Source: Gammaproteobacteria bacterium
GTDB lineage: Bacteria > Pseudomonadota > Gammaproteobacteria > Pseudomonadales > Azotimanducaceae
NCBI GenBank assembly: GCA_018666555.1
Contig: JABIZD010000172.1
Coordinates: 1 to 64,000 of the forward strand
Direction of reading: 5' to 3'
DNA: 64,000 bases
Shown: one piece after another, positions 44,237 through 52,687 of the stretch
How positions within the stretch are numbered: position 1 is the stretch's first letter
Layout of the letters: every line of letters starts with the position of its first letter
The notes under the pieces: model-generated
What the model was told of the DNA's origin: nothing
Seen by the model: the letters and a program-made list of their open reading frames with translations, nothing else
Databases searched by the model: none
Position numbers and translations under genes: made by a program

Positions 44237-45706
44237 GTGTCTGCAACTGATCCTGTGTCCCTGCAAGGGGGAAGTAGTGCCTATCCGGCCGCGGTGCCCT
44301 CTAAGGTGAAGTTTGTCTATGGTATTGGCGCGGCTGCAGAAGCGATTATCGGTGTCGCGTTTAATGCTTTTAATTTCTTTTTTTACACTAATATTATGGG
44401 GGTTCCTGGAACCCTTGCAGGGCTTGCCATCACCATTGCCCTGGTAGTCGATGCAATCACTGATCCACTGGTTGGTACGCTCTCGGATCGTTGGCGCTCC
44501 AGGCTCGGCCGCCGCCATCCCTTCATGTTCGCAGCCCCCATACCGGTGATGTTATGTCTGTTTTTAATTTATACCCCGCCGGCTGATTTCAGTAGTTTTG
44601 GCCTTTTCCTGTGGTTGACTGGGTTAACCGTCGTCATGCGGTCAGCCATGACCCTGTTTCATGTGCCACACCTTGCTCTGGGTGCAGAATTATCGGCTGA
44701 TTTTACTGAGCGTACCCGGGTCATGAGTATCAATACCTTGCTGGGTTCACTGGGTGGTTTTGGTACCGCTTTTATAGCCTATTCTTTTGTGTTTTCAGCC
44801 ACTCCAGAGTACGCCAATGGCTTGATGAATCGCGATGCCTACCCGGCCTTTGCGATTTGGGCCTCCTGCGCAGGTGGGTTGGTTATGGTTGTTTCCACAG
44901 TGCTGACACTTGATCTTGTTCCGAAGTTACCCCAGGTGCCAGTTGATTTTCCGCGACTCACTACGCGCGAGTTTATTCGGGATGTTCAGTCAGCCATGTC
45001 GAATCGTAACTATCTAATGTTGCTGATTGGTTATTTATTACTGTCCGCATCATTGGGTACTCGAGATACCATCGGCTTGCATATGAATACCTACTACTGG
45101 GAGTTGTTACCCGAGCAGATACGTTATTTCATGGTTTTTGGGTTGATAGCACCCATTATTGGTTTTATTGTAGTGGCGCCGTTACATAATAGATTCGAAA
45201 AAAAACCGGTGTTGATTACCGGCCTGGTTTTGCTGCTGGTTTTTGCCACCTCGCCAGTAATGTTAAGGATTTCAGGCTATTTTCCGGAAAATAGCAGTGA
45301 ACTGCTAATACCCCTATTGATGGTTTTTTATCTGTTGACCCTCACGTTTGGCGTCATATTATTGATTAGCGCCATGTCTGCACTAGCTGATATTGCTGAC
45401 GAGCACGAACTCAATACGTATCGTCGCCAGGAAGGAATATTTTATGCTGCTCGTTCATTTTTCGCTAAGGCCTCTTCTGGGCTGGGCCATCTTCTTGCTG
45501 GCATTGCAATCGATGTCATTGATTTTCCGGTCGGAGCTGAGCCAGGTACGGTAGATCCGGACACCATTTTCAGGCTTGGTCTTATTGATGGACCTATTGC
45601 CCTGGTTCCGGGTGTTATTGCCGTATTCTTCTATTTGAGATACAACCTGACCAGGGAGCGTCATGCGGATATCCAAGCCCAACTTCAAGCCAGGAATGGC
45701 AGGTAA
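44237..45706 (+). CDS. GPH-type (MelB-like) MFS symporter, second copy
   Basis: 489 residues of the same family as the 41007 product: KVKFVYGIGAAAEAIIGVAFNAFNFFFYTNIMG at the start, DAITDPLVGTLSDRWRSRLGRRHPFMFAAP, VPHLALGAELSADFTERTRVMSINTLLGS and ADIADEHELNTYRRQEGIFYAARSFFAKASSG. Sequence divergence from the other copy is substantial, so substrates may differ. GTG 44237 is the start, with AAAGG seven bases upstream. The stop codon lies inside a 20-bp perfect palindrome. It sits 136 bp after the P450 and is probably the uptake partner of the P450 cluster. Confidence 0.9.
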   Translation: MSATDPVSLQGGSSAYPAAVPSKVKFVYGIGAAAEAIIGVAFNAFNFFFYTNIMGVPGTLAGLAITIALVVDAITDPLVGTLSDRWRSRLGRRHPFMFAAPIPVMLCLFLIYTPPADFSSFGLFLWLTGLTVVMRSAMTLFHVPHLALGAELSADFTERTRVMSINTLLGSLGGFGTAFIAYSFVFSATPEYANGLMNRDAYPAFAIWASCAGGLVMVVSTVLTLDLVPKLPQVPVDFPRLTTREFIRDVQSAMSNRNYLMLLIGYLLLSASLGTRDTIGLHMNTYYWELLPEQIRYFMVFGLIAPIIGFIVVAPLHNRFEKKPVLITGLVLLLVFATSPVMLRISGYFPENSSELLIPLLMVFYLLTLTFGVILLISAMSALADIADEHELNTYRRQEGIFYAARSFFAKASSGLGHLLAGIAIDVIDFPVGAEPGTVDPDTIFRLGLIDGPIALVPGVIAVFFYLRYNLTRERHADIQAQLQARNGR

Positions 45707-45719
45707 ACCGGTTTACCTG
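45700..45719. promoter_or_regulatory. 20-bp perfect palindrome over the transporter stop codon
   Basis: CAGGTAAACC followed directly by its complement GGTTTACCTG, with no spacer. TAA of the transporter (45704-45706) is inside it. As RNA it would fold into an 8-bp stem with a CCGG loop; as DNA it could bind a dimeric regulator of the downstream EthD gene. No T-run follows, so an intrinsic terminator is less likely. A further 6-bp hairpin (AGCACC/GGTGCT, 45791-45809) lies downstream. Confidence 0.5.
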
Positions 45720-45877
45720 TGGCTTCTGTGTGGGGGAGAACTATTCCTGGCGATGTAAGCATCGCGCCCATTTATGATGTCGGCGGTGTTAGCACCTTAA
45801 ATGGGTGCTTCAATACTTGCGTCCGGGCGTGCGGCACTTTACATTCTAGGGATAACCCTGGGTCAGTGGAGTAGACC

Positions 45878-46237
45878 ATGATAAAGCTTGTCAGTCCTAT
45901 GAAGCGCAAGCCAGGCATGTCGGTTGAAGCCTTTCGTCAATACTATGAAAGTCGGCATAGATTGATCGGTGAAAAGTATCTGCAGGGATTTGTAACTCGG
46001 TATTCCCGCCAGTTTTTGAATCCGTTGCCCGATCGGTCAGGTGTGATCCATGAGCCTGAATACGATGTTATCCTGCATATTTGGTATCCTGATAAGGCGA
46101 GCTTTGCTGCCTGTGCTAAACGCTTAGCCGAGCCGGCTGTAGCCGCAGAGATACGAGAGGATGAAAAAGAGTTGTTTGACACTCGATACATGCGTTCCTA
46201 CCTGGTCGAAGAGCATGAATCTGATATGGCGAGCTGA
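45878..46237 (+). CDS. EthD-like dimeric alpha-beta barrel protein
   Basis: A 119-residue protein with the EthD/dimeric alpha-beta barrel pattern: MIKLVSPMKRKPGMSVEAFRQYYESRHRLIGEKYL at the N-terminus and a second strand-helix set around YDVILHIWYPDKASFAACAKRL. EthD-type proteins were first seen beside the P450 EthB, where EthD is required for ether degradation; others are heme-degrading or cyclase-like enzymes. GTGGAG lies upstream of the ATG. It sits between the transporter and the amidohydrolase pair. Confidence 0.8.
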   Translation: MIKLVSPMKRKPGMSVEAFRQYYESRHRLIGEKYLQGFVTRYSRQFLNPLPDRSGVIHEPEYDVILHIWYPDKASFAACAKRLAEPAVAAEIREDEKELFDTRYMRSYLVEEHESDMAS

Positions 46238-46268
46238 AGCCTGTTGTTAGCGGAGATTGGTTTTGGGG

Positions 46269-46294
46269 AGGCCCAGAGAGAAGGCCCAGAGAGA
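46269..46294. repeat. 13-bp direct duplication
   Basis: AGGCCCAGAGAGA occurs twice back to back, just before the ribosome-binding region (GAGGGAAG) of the first amidohydrolase. It is a purine-rich leader duplication, similar in kind to the 40932 array. Confidence 0.8.
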
Positions 46295-46316
46295 AGAGCG
46301 AGAGGGAAGATAAGAT

Positions 46317-47534
46317 ATGAATAATGATCCATACCTGCTTATAACCGCAGATACCCATGCAGGCGGTAGTCATGAGCAGTACCGCGAGTATCTTGAGCCG
46401 AAATATCGAGACCGTTTTGATCAGTGGCGAGGAGGTTATAAGAACCCGTCCCAGGCGCATTATGGCAATAAAAAGATGCGCAACTGGGATCTTACGATTC
46501 GTAGCCGGGACCAGAACAGTCAGGGCGTGGTTGGCGAGGTTATTTTCCCTAATACGGTGCCGCCTTTTTATCAGAAGAGTATTGTAACGGCCAGGCCGCC
46601 CGCACCGGCAGACTACGAGTTAACCTTGGCTGGTATTCGAGCACATAACCGCTGGCTGAAAGACTTTTGTGCTGAAGACCCTGATCGGCGTGCCGGAATT
46701 GGCTTGATCTTGCCCAACGACTTTGATGAGGCGATTCGGGATATTGAGTTTATAGCTGAGGCAGGATTACGGGGTGGTGTACTGTTGCCTCTGATTCCAC
46801 CTGATTGTACCTGGCTCAAGCCGCTTTTTGACCCTGCCTGGGATCGGGTTTTTGCCGCTATTCAGGATCATGACCTGGTGATGAATCAGCACTCCGGGCA
46901 GGGTTCACCTGATTATGGTACTAGCATGGTCGGTCAGGCGCTGTGGGTTACCGAAGTGACCTATTATTGCCAGGCCGGATTTCGTCATTTGATTATGAGC
47001 GGGGTTTTTGAAAAATTTCCAAAGCTAAAGTATGTTTTGACCGAATCTGGTTGTGCCTGGGCTCCCGCATTACTGGCCCAGATGGATCGAATTCACGCAG
47101 GAATGGCCGCGGGTGCGATAGGAGAATTGAATTACGGTGATCAGGAATGGGTATTAACTGAATCGCCGAGCTTTTATGCGAGCCGGAACTGCTGGTACGG
47201 AGCAAGCTTTCCAAGTAAAACGGATCTCGCCGGTATCGAGCAGATTGGTGTTGATCGGGTCATGTGGGGTAACGATTACCCCCATTATGAGGGCACCTTT
47301 CCTTATAATCTTGAATCGCTTCGACTCACCTTTGATGATGTTCCGGAAGCACACCGAAGGAAACTTCTGGGGCTGAATGCCGCTGGTGTCTATAAATTTG
47401 ATCTTGAAAAGCTACTTCCGCTGGCCAAAAAGTTCGGGCCGACACCAGAGCAAGTAAGCCAACCTTTGCCCCGAGAGGAAATTCCCAGGGATTCAATGTG
47501 TTATCTTTTTCAAGGAGCTCGAGCAGGCGGTTGA
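46317..47534 (+). CDS. Amidohydrolase-2 family protein
   Basis: 405 residues of the amidohydrolase_2 (ACMSD-like TIM barrel) family. Landmarks: LLITADTHAGGSHEQYREYLEP at the start (in place of a strict HxH), ADPDRR-like FCAEDPDRRAGIGLI, VMNQHSGQG with a metal-type His, KFPKLKYVLTESGCAWAPALLAQMD and VMWGNDYPHYEGTFP, whose Asp-Tyr-Pro is the usual last metal ligand region. Members hydrolyse or decarboxylate aromatic or cyclic substrates. It is followed after 50 bp by a second family member. GAGGGAAG precedes the ATG. Substrate unknown. Confidence 0.85.
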   Translation: MNNDPYLLITADTHAGGSHEQYREYLEPKYRDRFDQWRGGYKNPSQAHYGNKKMRNWDLTIRSRDQNSQGVVGEVIFPNTVPPFYQKSIVTARPPAPADYELTLAGIRAHNRWLKDFCAEDPDRRAGIGLILPNDFDEAIRDIEFIAEAGLRGGVLLPLIPPDCTWLKPLFDPAWDRVFAAIQDHDLVMNQHSGQGSPDYGTSMVGQALWVTEVTYYCQAGFRHLIMSGVFEKFPKLKYVLTESGCAWAPALLAQMDRIHAGMAAGAIGELNYGDQEWVLTESPSFYASRNCWYGASFPSKTDLAGIEQIGVDRVMWGNDYPHYEGTFPYNLESLRLTFDDVPEAHRRKLLGLNAAGVYKFDLEKLLPLAKKFGPTPEQVSQPLPREEIPRDSMCYLFQGARAGG

Positions 47535-47584
47535 GCCTAGCAGGCAGCTTCATCAGTGATCGAGGATTTTAAGGAGAAAGTGAT

Positions 47585-48445
47585 ATGCCCATCCCGACTG
47601 GTATAGGTATTATTGATACAATGATTGGCTTCCCGGCAGAAGATTTCGCCATGTACGATTTTATTCGTAAGCAGTTGAAAGATCCTTCTGCGAAATTTGA
47701 CTTCCCGGTCGAGTATATGTTCAAGCAGGTTCCAAAGGAAGTCTACGGTAGGAGCCAGGACCCAATTGCTGTCACGCTTGGCGAGATGGACAAGTACGGT
47801 ATCGAGCAAGGTCTCATAGGCGTCGGTGGTGAGGTATCACGAAAGGCGCTGCAGCGTTATCCGGACCGATTTGTCGGCCAGGGTTCTGTTGATCCGAATA
47901 AAGGCATGCAGGGCGTGCGCGATATGGTGCGTCAGTTTGAAGAGTTTGGAGTGACTTCTTTTGGCGCATTTAATGCGGGTTATGACCCGCAAGTGGGTAT
48001 CAATGACGCGAGAATGTATCCTATTTATGCCAAATGCGTTGAGCTGGATGTGCCTATTTTTTCCTGTGTTGGGGTGCCCGGGCCAAGGTTTCCCATGTGG
48101 CCCCAGAAAGTCGAACTCATAGACCAGGTTATGTATGATTTTCCCGAGCTTGTCTTTGTTACCCGGCATGGTTGTGAGCCCTGGGAGGATCTGGCGGTGA
48201 AGCTTATGTTGAAGTGGCCTAATCTGTATTACTCAACCACCGCTTTTGCGCCAAAGCACTATCCTGAGGCGATTATTAAGTACGCTAATAGCAGAGGTGC
48301 AGACAAAATAATCTATGGCGGGTATTTTCCGATGGGATTGAGCGTGGAACGCATCATGACTGATATGCAGGGTTTGGAACTTAAAGAGGAAGTCTGGCCA
48401 AAGTTTCTTCGGGAAAATGCCAGGAAGGTGCTTAAGTTAGCTTAA
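47585..48445 (+). CDS. Amidohydrolase-2 family protein, metal site altered
   Basis: 286 residues of the same superfamily as its upstream neighbour. It starts IPTGIGIIDTMIGFPAED, where catalytic members normally have a His-x-His after the Asp. The C-terminal region reads DKIIYGGYFPMGLSVERI, where the expected metal-binding Asp of the S/N-DYP motif is replaced by Gly-Tyr. LVFVTRHGCEPWEDLAVKLMLKWPNLYYSTTAF keeps a His. Metal-dependent catalysis as usually drawn may therefore be lost or altered. AAGGAG precedes the ATG. It may partner the 46317 protein as a hetero-oligomer or act on a later intermediate. Confidence 0.8.
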   Translation: MPIPTGIGIIDTMIGFPAEDFAMYDFIRKQLKDPSAKFDFPVEYMFKQVPKEVYGRSQDPIAVTLGEMDKYGIEQGLIGVGGEVSRKALQRYPDRFVGQGSVDPNKGMQGVRDMVRQFEEFGVTSFGAFNAGYDPQVGINDARMYPIYAKCVELDVPIFSCVGVPGPRFPMWPQKVELIDQVMYDFPELVFVTRHGCEPWEDLAVKLMLKWPNLYYSTTAFAPKHYPEAIIKYANSRGADKIIYGGYFPMGLSVERIMTDMQGLELKEEVWPKFLRENARKVLKLA

Positions 48446-48557
48446 TGCCGGGCGCGGTTAAATCACCAAGACTGCTATCAGAAACCAAGGGCTGAGAGCC
48501 CAGATAAAGAGCCGTACAACAGCTCCTGAAAACACAAATATTAGCCAGGAATACGCT

Positions 48558-49541
48558 ATGCCCGACAAGGATTTTTATAGTAAACGCCATCCGGTTACCG
48601 GCAAGTTCTACGACCCTCGCATGCAGCCTCGGTTTACTGAGTTAGCTACATTCATGCGAGCCCCGAGTGCTGATGATTTATCACAAGTTGATATTGGTTT
48701 GATAGGGGTTCCTACTGATTTGGGCGTGACTAATAGAGCCGGAGCAAGACATGGACCCAGGGAGATTAGAAATGCTTCCAGTCTGATGCGAACCTTTAAT
48801 ATTGAACGTAATATTAATCCCTTTGATCTGTGTCGTATTGCCGATTTGGGAGATGTCCAGTTTGACGATTGGTATAACCTTGAAAGCCAGGTCGACACGA
48901 TTGAGGATTTCTACCGGCAAGTCCATGCTGCCAATGTTATACCCCTGTCTGCAGGCGGGGATCATTCCATTACCTTTCCAATTCTAAAGGCGATTGCCAG
49001 TGAACCGTTGGCGCTGGTTCACATAGATGCACATACGGATACCTGGGATGAGATATGGGGGTCAAAGTTTCATCATGGTGCACCATTTCGCCGTGCAGTT
49101 GAAGCCAACTTAATTGACCCGACCAAGACCGTACAGATTGGTATTCGGGGTGGCCAGAACTTTGCTGAAGGCCTGGAGTTTTCAAAAAACAGTGGTATGC
49201 GAGTCATTTTTATAGAGGAATTTGCGGACCTTGGTGTTCCTGAGGTTATAAAAGAGGTGCGACATATTATAGGTGATCATCCGGTTTACCTGAGCTTTGA
49301 TGTGGATGGTCTTGATCCTGTTTATGCTCCTGGCACGGGTACGCCCGAAGTCGGAGGGCTTACCACTTTAGAAGCGCAGCGCTTGCTGAGAGGCTTGCAT
49401 GAATTGTCGTTTGTTGGTGGTGATGTAGTTGAGGTCGCTCCACCGTTTGACCCGTCTGGTAATACCGCATTAGTGGGGGCGACCCTGATGTTTGAAATTC
49501 TGTGCCTGCTGGCGGTTGCGCGCAGCCAACCAGGTGTCTGA
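48558..49541 (+). CDS. Ureohydrolase (agmatinase/arginase family)
   Basis: 327 residues with all Mn-binding motifs of ureohydrolases: SAGGDHSI, HIDAHTDTWD and SFDVDGLDPVYAPGTGTPEVGG. The family releases urea from guanidino compounds such as agmatine, arginine, guanidinobutyrate or guanidinopropionate; which is not decided by the sequence. Lack of neighbouring arginine or putrescine genes and the position inside a P450-amidohydrolase block suggest a specialised guanidino substrate. AGGAA precedes the ATG. The following MFS gene begins 4 bp after its stop. Confidence 0.9.
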   Translation: MPDKDFYSKRHPVTGKFYDPRMQPRFTELATFMRAPSADDLSQVDIGLIGVPTDLGVTNRAGARHGPREIRNASSLMRTFNIERNINPFDLCRIADLGDVQFDDWYNLESQVDTIEDFYRQVHAANVIPLSAGGDHSITFPILKAIASEPLALVHIDAHTDTWDEIWGSKFHHGAPFRRAVEANLIDPTKTVQIGIRGGQNFAEGLEFSKNSGMRVIFIEEFADLGVPEVIKEVRHIIGDHPVYLSFDVDGLDPVYAPGTGTPEVGGLTTLEAQRLLRGLHELSFVGGDVVEVAPPFDPSGNTALVGATLMFEILCLLAVARSQPGV

Positions 49542-49545
49542 AGGG

Positions 49546-50694
49546 ATGGCTCATTCGGCTTCATCCATGCCTCTCAGATCGATGCTGGCAGCCTGTTGTC
49601 TGCCCGTTATAGGTGCGGCCTGTTTCTTTGCTACGCCAGTTATTCTCGGCGCTGCAGTAGTTGATCTTGCCTTGTCGGAAGTACAGGTTGGTATTCTGGG
49701 GTCTTCGTTACTCTCTGGCTCGGCAATTTCGGCTGTGGTAACGGCTTTTCTGGTACGTAGGCTGCAATGGCATTTGTTAGCCTATGTGGCGCTCCTGGCC
49801 GAGGCAATTGGTTTTTTTGCTGCTGCTCATGTGGATACTTTCGCAGCGATACTGGTGCCGTTTTGGCTGGCAAGCCTAGGTGGTGGCGCCCTCTATTCTC
49901 TGGCGTTGACGGTACTTTCAGACCACCCCCAGTCGGTTCGGTTATTTGGCCTGTCGATATCCGTTCAGGTGTTTTTTCAGGTTTTAGTATTATTGAGCAT
50001 GCCCTGGTTTATGGTCCCTGGCGGATTAGCTGATTGCCTTTATGGTCTGCTTGGTCTATGTCTTATTGGTGGTTTGTTAGTTCATCTGTTACCTAAGCAG
50101 AGCAGTATCCCGGCCGACCAGGAAACCATGTCGGTTGCCGAGGTGCTCAATCAACCAAAGGCTCTACTGGCCCTTTTAGGATGCCTGGTGTTTTTTGTTA
50201 ATATTGGTGCGGTGTGGGCATATATAGAACGTATCGGGAGCCTTTCGGGTTTTACGCCGGTTGACCTGAGCCAGGCTCTGGCTGCTGCAGTTGCCGTTTC
50301 CATACTGGGTTCGCTGGCAACGGTATGGCAGGGCAAGCGATACGGTGAGGTTTGGCCTCTGGGATGTGCTTCAGCTGGCATGCTCGTTGCTGTTGTAATG
50401 ATGCAGATACCGCTGACCCTGGGTCAGTTTTTTCTGGCTTTTGCCATCTATAATTTTTTCTGGAATTATTCCCTGGCTTATCAGTATGCGGTAGTTGCTC
50501 GTATTGACTCGAGCGGAAGGTATGTTGCGGCGACGCCAGCGTTTCATTCTATTGGCGGAGCAGTCGGTCCACTGATTGCAGCAGCCTTTGTAACCTCTGG
50601 ACAGTTAATTGCTGTGAACGTGGTTGCTGGCATTGCTTTGCTGTTCAGTTTCTGGCTTTTTGTTCTAGGTTTGAGAACGCATTCTGAGGCTTGA
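49546..50694 (+). CDS. MFS transporter
   Basis: About 382 residues, 12 hydrophobic segments, e.g. MLAACCLPVIGAACFFATPVILGAAVVDLALSEVQVGILGSSLLSG at the start, LGGGALYSLALTVLS in the middle and FNFFWNYSLAYQYAVVARIDSSGRYVAATPAFHSIGGAVGPL near the end. It is a divergent MFS member; a sugar or drug-efflux-like carrier is possible. The start at 49546 is 4 bp after the ureohydrolase stop with GAAGGG abutting it; ATG 49567 is an alternative. Translational coupling to the ureohydrolase suggests it moves that enzyme's substrate or product. Confidence 0.82.
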   Translation: MAHSASSMPLRSMLAACCLPVIGAACFFATPVILGAAVVDLALSEVQVGILGSSLLSGSAISAVVTAFLVRRLQWHLLAYVALLAEAIGFFAAAHVDTFAAILVPFWLASLGGGALYSLALTVLSDHPQSVRLFGLSISVQVFFQVLVLLSMPWFMVPGGLADCLYGLLGLCLIGGLLVHLLPKQSSIPADQETMSVAEVLNQPKALLALLGCLVFFVNIGAVWAYIERIGSLSGFTPVDLSQALAAAVAVSILGSLATVWQGKRYGEVWPLGCASAGMLVAVVMMQIPLTLGQFFLAFAIYNFFWNYSLAYQYAVVARIDSSGRYVAATPAFHSIGGAVGPLIAAAFVTSGQLIAVNVVAGIALLFSFWLFVLGLRTHSEA

Positions 50695-50995
50695 TCGTTA
50701 ACCTGGTTTGAGGGATGTATCAGATAAAACGGCTACTAATTAACAGCCTGAGCCGACTCTTGCTGCAGGAAGTTAACCTTGATTGATTTTCTACAGTGTT
50801 ACTATGCAGGCTGTCTTAGGAGCGGGAGGAATTATTATCGCCTTCTACGGATAAATAATGATCGCTTAATTGAAGCGCTGGCAGTTTCCTGAGATAGTTA
50901 GGATGGTTTCACCGAGAACCTTTAACGTAGGAAGCGGTGAAGTCTTTAGAGTTCCAACGAGTCCATTTCATTAGTTCAGGTCAGGAAAGTAACCT
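50695..50995. other. Intergenic region upstream of the ThDP enzyme
   Basis: 301 bases with no supportable gene and no clear hairpin. It probably holds a separate promoter for the ThDP-dependent enzyme gene, whose ribosome-binding site (AGGAAAG) ends it. Confidence 0.4.
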
Positions 50996-52654
50996 ATGAG
51001 TAATGCCGACGTCATCATCGAAATTCTTGAGCAGGAAGGGGTCGAGTACCTGCTGGGATTTCCCAACAATCGACTATTTAATTCTGCGGCTTCACATTCT
51101 ATTCGGCCGATTATCGCCAGGACGGAACGAGTCGCTATCAATATGGCTGACGCCTATACCCGTATGAATAATGGCAGAAAAATCGGCGTAGTTGCAGTTC
51201 AGGATGGGCCTGGAATCGAGGCCAGTTTCCCTGCTGTCGCTCAAGCCTATGGCGATAATACGCCCATTTTGATGTTGCCAGGTGCGCATGCTCCTCTGAT
51301 GCAGGATTATGACCCTCAGTTTATTGCTTCCAGGTCCTTTAGAGATATCACTAAAATGGCAGGGCTGATTAATGATGGGCGTAGTATTCCTCGAAAATTC
51401 GAAATGGCTTTTGCTGCTCTTAAAAATGGCAAATCGGGCCCGGTCCTGCTCGAAACGGCTGCGAACCTGCTCTGGGGCCAGTCCGAAGGTGAATCAGGGT
51501 CTTTGTATAAATCACCAGGGCGATATCGGTCGATGGCGGAGGAGAGCGATGTAGCCCAAGTTCTGGAAGCGCTTCTACAGGCAAAACGGCCTGTGCTGAT
51601 TGCTGGCCATGGTGTGTTGTATGCGCAGGCCTGGCAGGAGCTCAGGGAACTCGCCGAGCTACTGCAGATTCCTGTGACAACGACCTTGCTGGGTAAGAGT
51701 GCTTTCCCTGAAACTCACGAGCTGTCTCTTGGCACTGCCGGTCGTACGATTACCAAAGCTGCAGCCCATTTTGCTAATGAGTCAGATTTTATCCTTGGCA
51801 TTGGCACCAGTTTTACCATCAATGATTTTACTGCGCGGATGCCGAAAGATGCTGTCTTGGGTCAGATTACAAATGCACCGGCTGATATTGCAAAGTGTCG
51901 CCCTGTTACCTGTGCGGCGATAGGAGATGCTGGGCTGGTATTGAAACAGCTTATCAGCCTGGCCAAGCAGAAGCTGGGGGAGTCTGGTCGAGCTCGATCC
52001 GACGACATGATTGCAGAAATAGACCAGTTAAAAACAGATTTTTTTAATGATTGGTCGGAGCGTCTCTTGTGTGATGACGCAGGAGCCATTTCTCCTTATC
52101 GGGTGATTCACGAAATGAACACCTTATTTGATAAAACCAAATCGGTCGTGACGCATGATGCCGGCAACCCTCGAGATCAGATAGTGCCTTTTTATCAAGC
52201 GGTCACGCCGAGAGGTTACCTGGGCTGGGGTAAATCAACTCACCTGGGCTCCTCGCTTGGCATGGCAATGGGCAGTAAGCTGGCTCGACCTGATTGGCTG
52301 TCTGTTAACTTTATTGGCGATGCTGGTTTCGGCCAGACAGCCAATGATTTTGAAACAGCGGTACGGTCCAAACTGCCGATAATGACCGTGTTGGTGAATA
52401 ATGGCGTTATGGGCGGTTATGGTGCTTATATGCCTGATGCGGTTGAGCGCTTCCAGTCAAGTTCACTGGGAGGAGATTATACAGCTATGGCTATTGCCAT
52501 GGGCGGCTATGCTGAGCGTATCGAGCAGGCATCTGACGTCTCGGCGGCACTGCGTCGAGGTATTGATCAGACCCAGGCAGGCCGGCCCGTATTATTGGAA
52601 TTTATAACGAAAGAAGAGCCGGTTCTGGCCATGGCCAATCAATGGGGAATGTAA
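50996..52654 (+). CDS. Thiamine diphosphate-dependent decarboxylase/lyase
   Basis: 552 residues, with the three-domain architecture of the acetolactate synthase/benzoylformate decarboxylase group. The N-terminal ThDP-activating Glu44 is in ARTERVAINMADAYTR. The middle FAD-like domain has RPVLIAGHGVLYAQAWQELRELA. The C-terminal ThDP/Mg motif is GDAGFGQTANDFETAVRSKLPIMTVLVNN (residues 441-469), with GDA for GDG. Such enzymes decarboxylate 2-oxo acids or join or cleave C-C bonds next to a carbonyl. Its position at the end of the P450-amidohydrolase-ureohydrolase block makes it a candidate for a late step. It converges on pgl with a 33-bp gap. Confidence 0.88.
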   Translation: MSNADVIIEILEQEGVEYLLGFPNNRLFNSAASHSIRPIIARTERVAINMADAYTRMNNGRKIGVVAVQDGPGIEASFPAVAQAYGDNTPILMLPGAHAPLMQDYDPQFIASRSFRDITKMAGLINDGRSIPRKFEMAFAALKNGKSGPVLLETAANLLWGQSEGESGSLYKSPGRYRSMAEESDVAQVLEALLQAKRPVLIAGHGVLYAQAWQELRELAELLQIPVTTTLLGKSAFPETHELSLGTAGRTITKAAAHFANESDFILGIGTSFTINDFTARMPKDAVLGQITNAPADIAKCRPVTCAAIGDAGLVLKQLISLAKQKLGESGRARSDDMIAEIDQLKTDFFNDWSERLLCDDAGAISPYRVIHEMNTLFDKTKSVVTHDAGNPRDQIVPFYQAVTPRGYLGWGKSTHLGSSLGMAMGSKLARPDWLSVNFIGDAGFGQTANDFETAVRSKLPIMTVLVNNGVMGGYGAYMPDAVERFQSSSLGGDYTAMAIAMGGYAERIEQASDVSAALRRGIDQTQAGRPVLLEFITKEEPVLAMANQWGM

Positions 52655-52687
52655 AATTTTCAGGATTGTCTGGTCTTTTGATCTCGG

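Noticed and set aside
44066-44518. Minus-strand open frame across the second GPH transporter start
   Set aside because: Entirely antisense to the transporter and P450 genes, with no family match and no ribosome-binding site.
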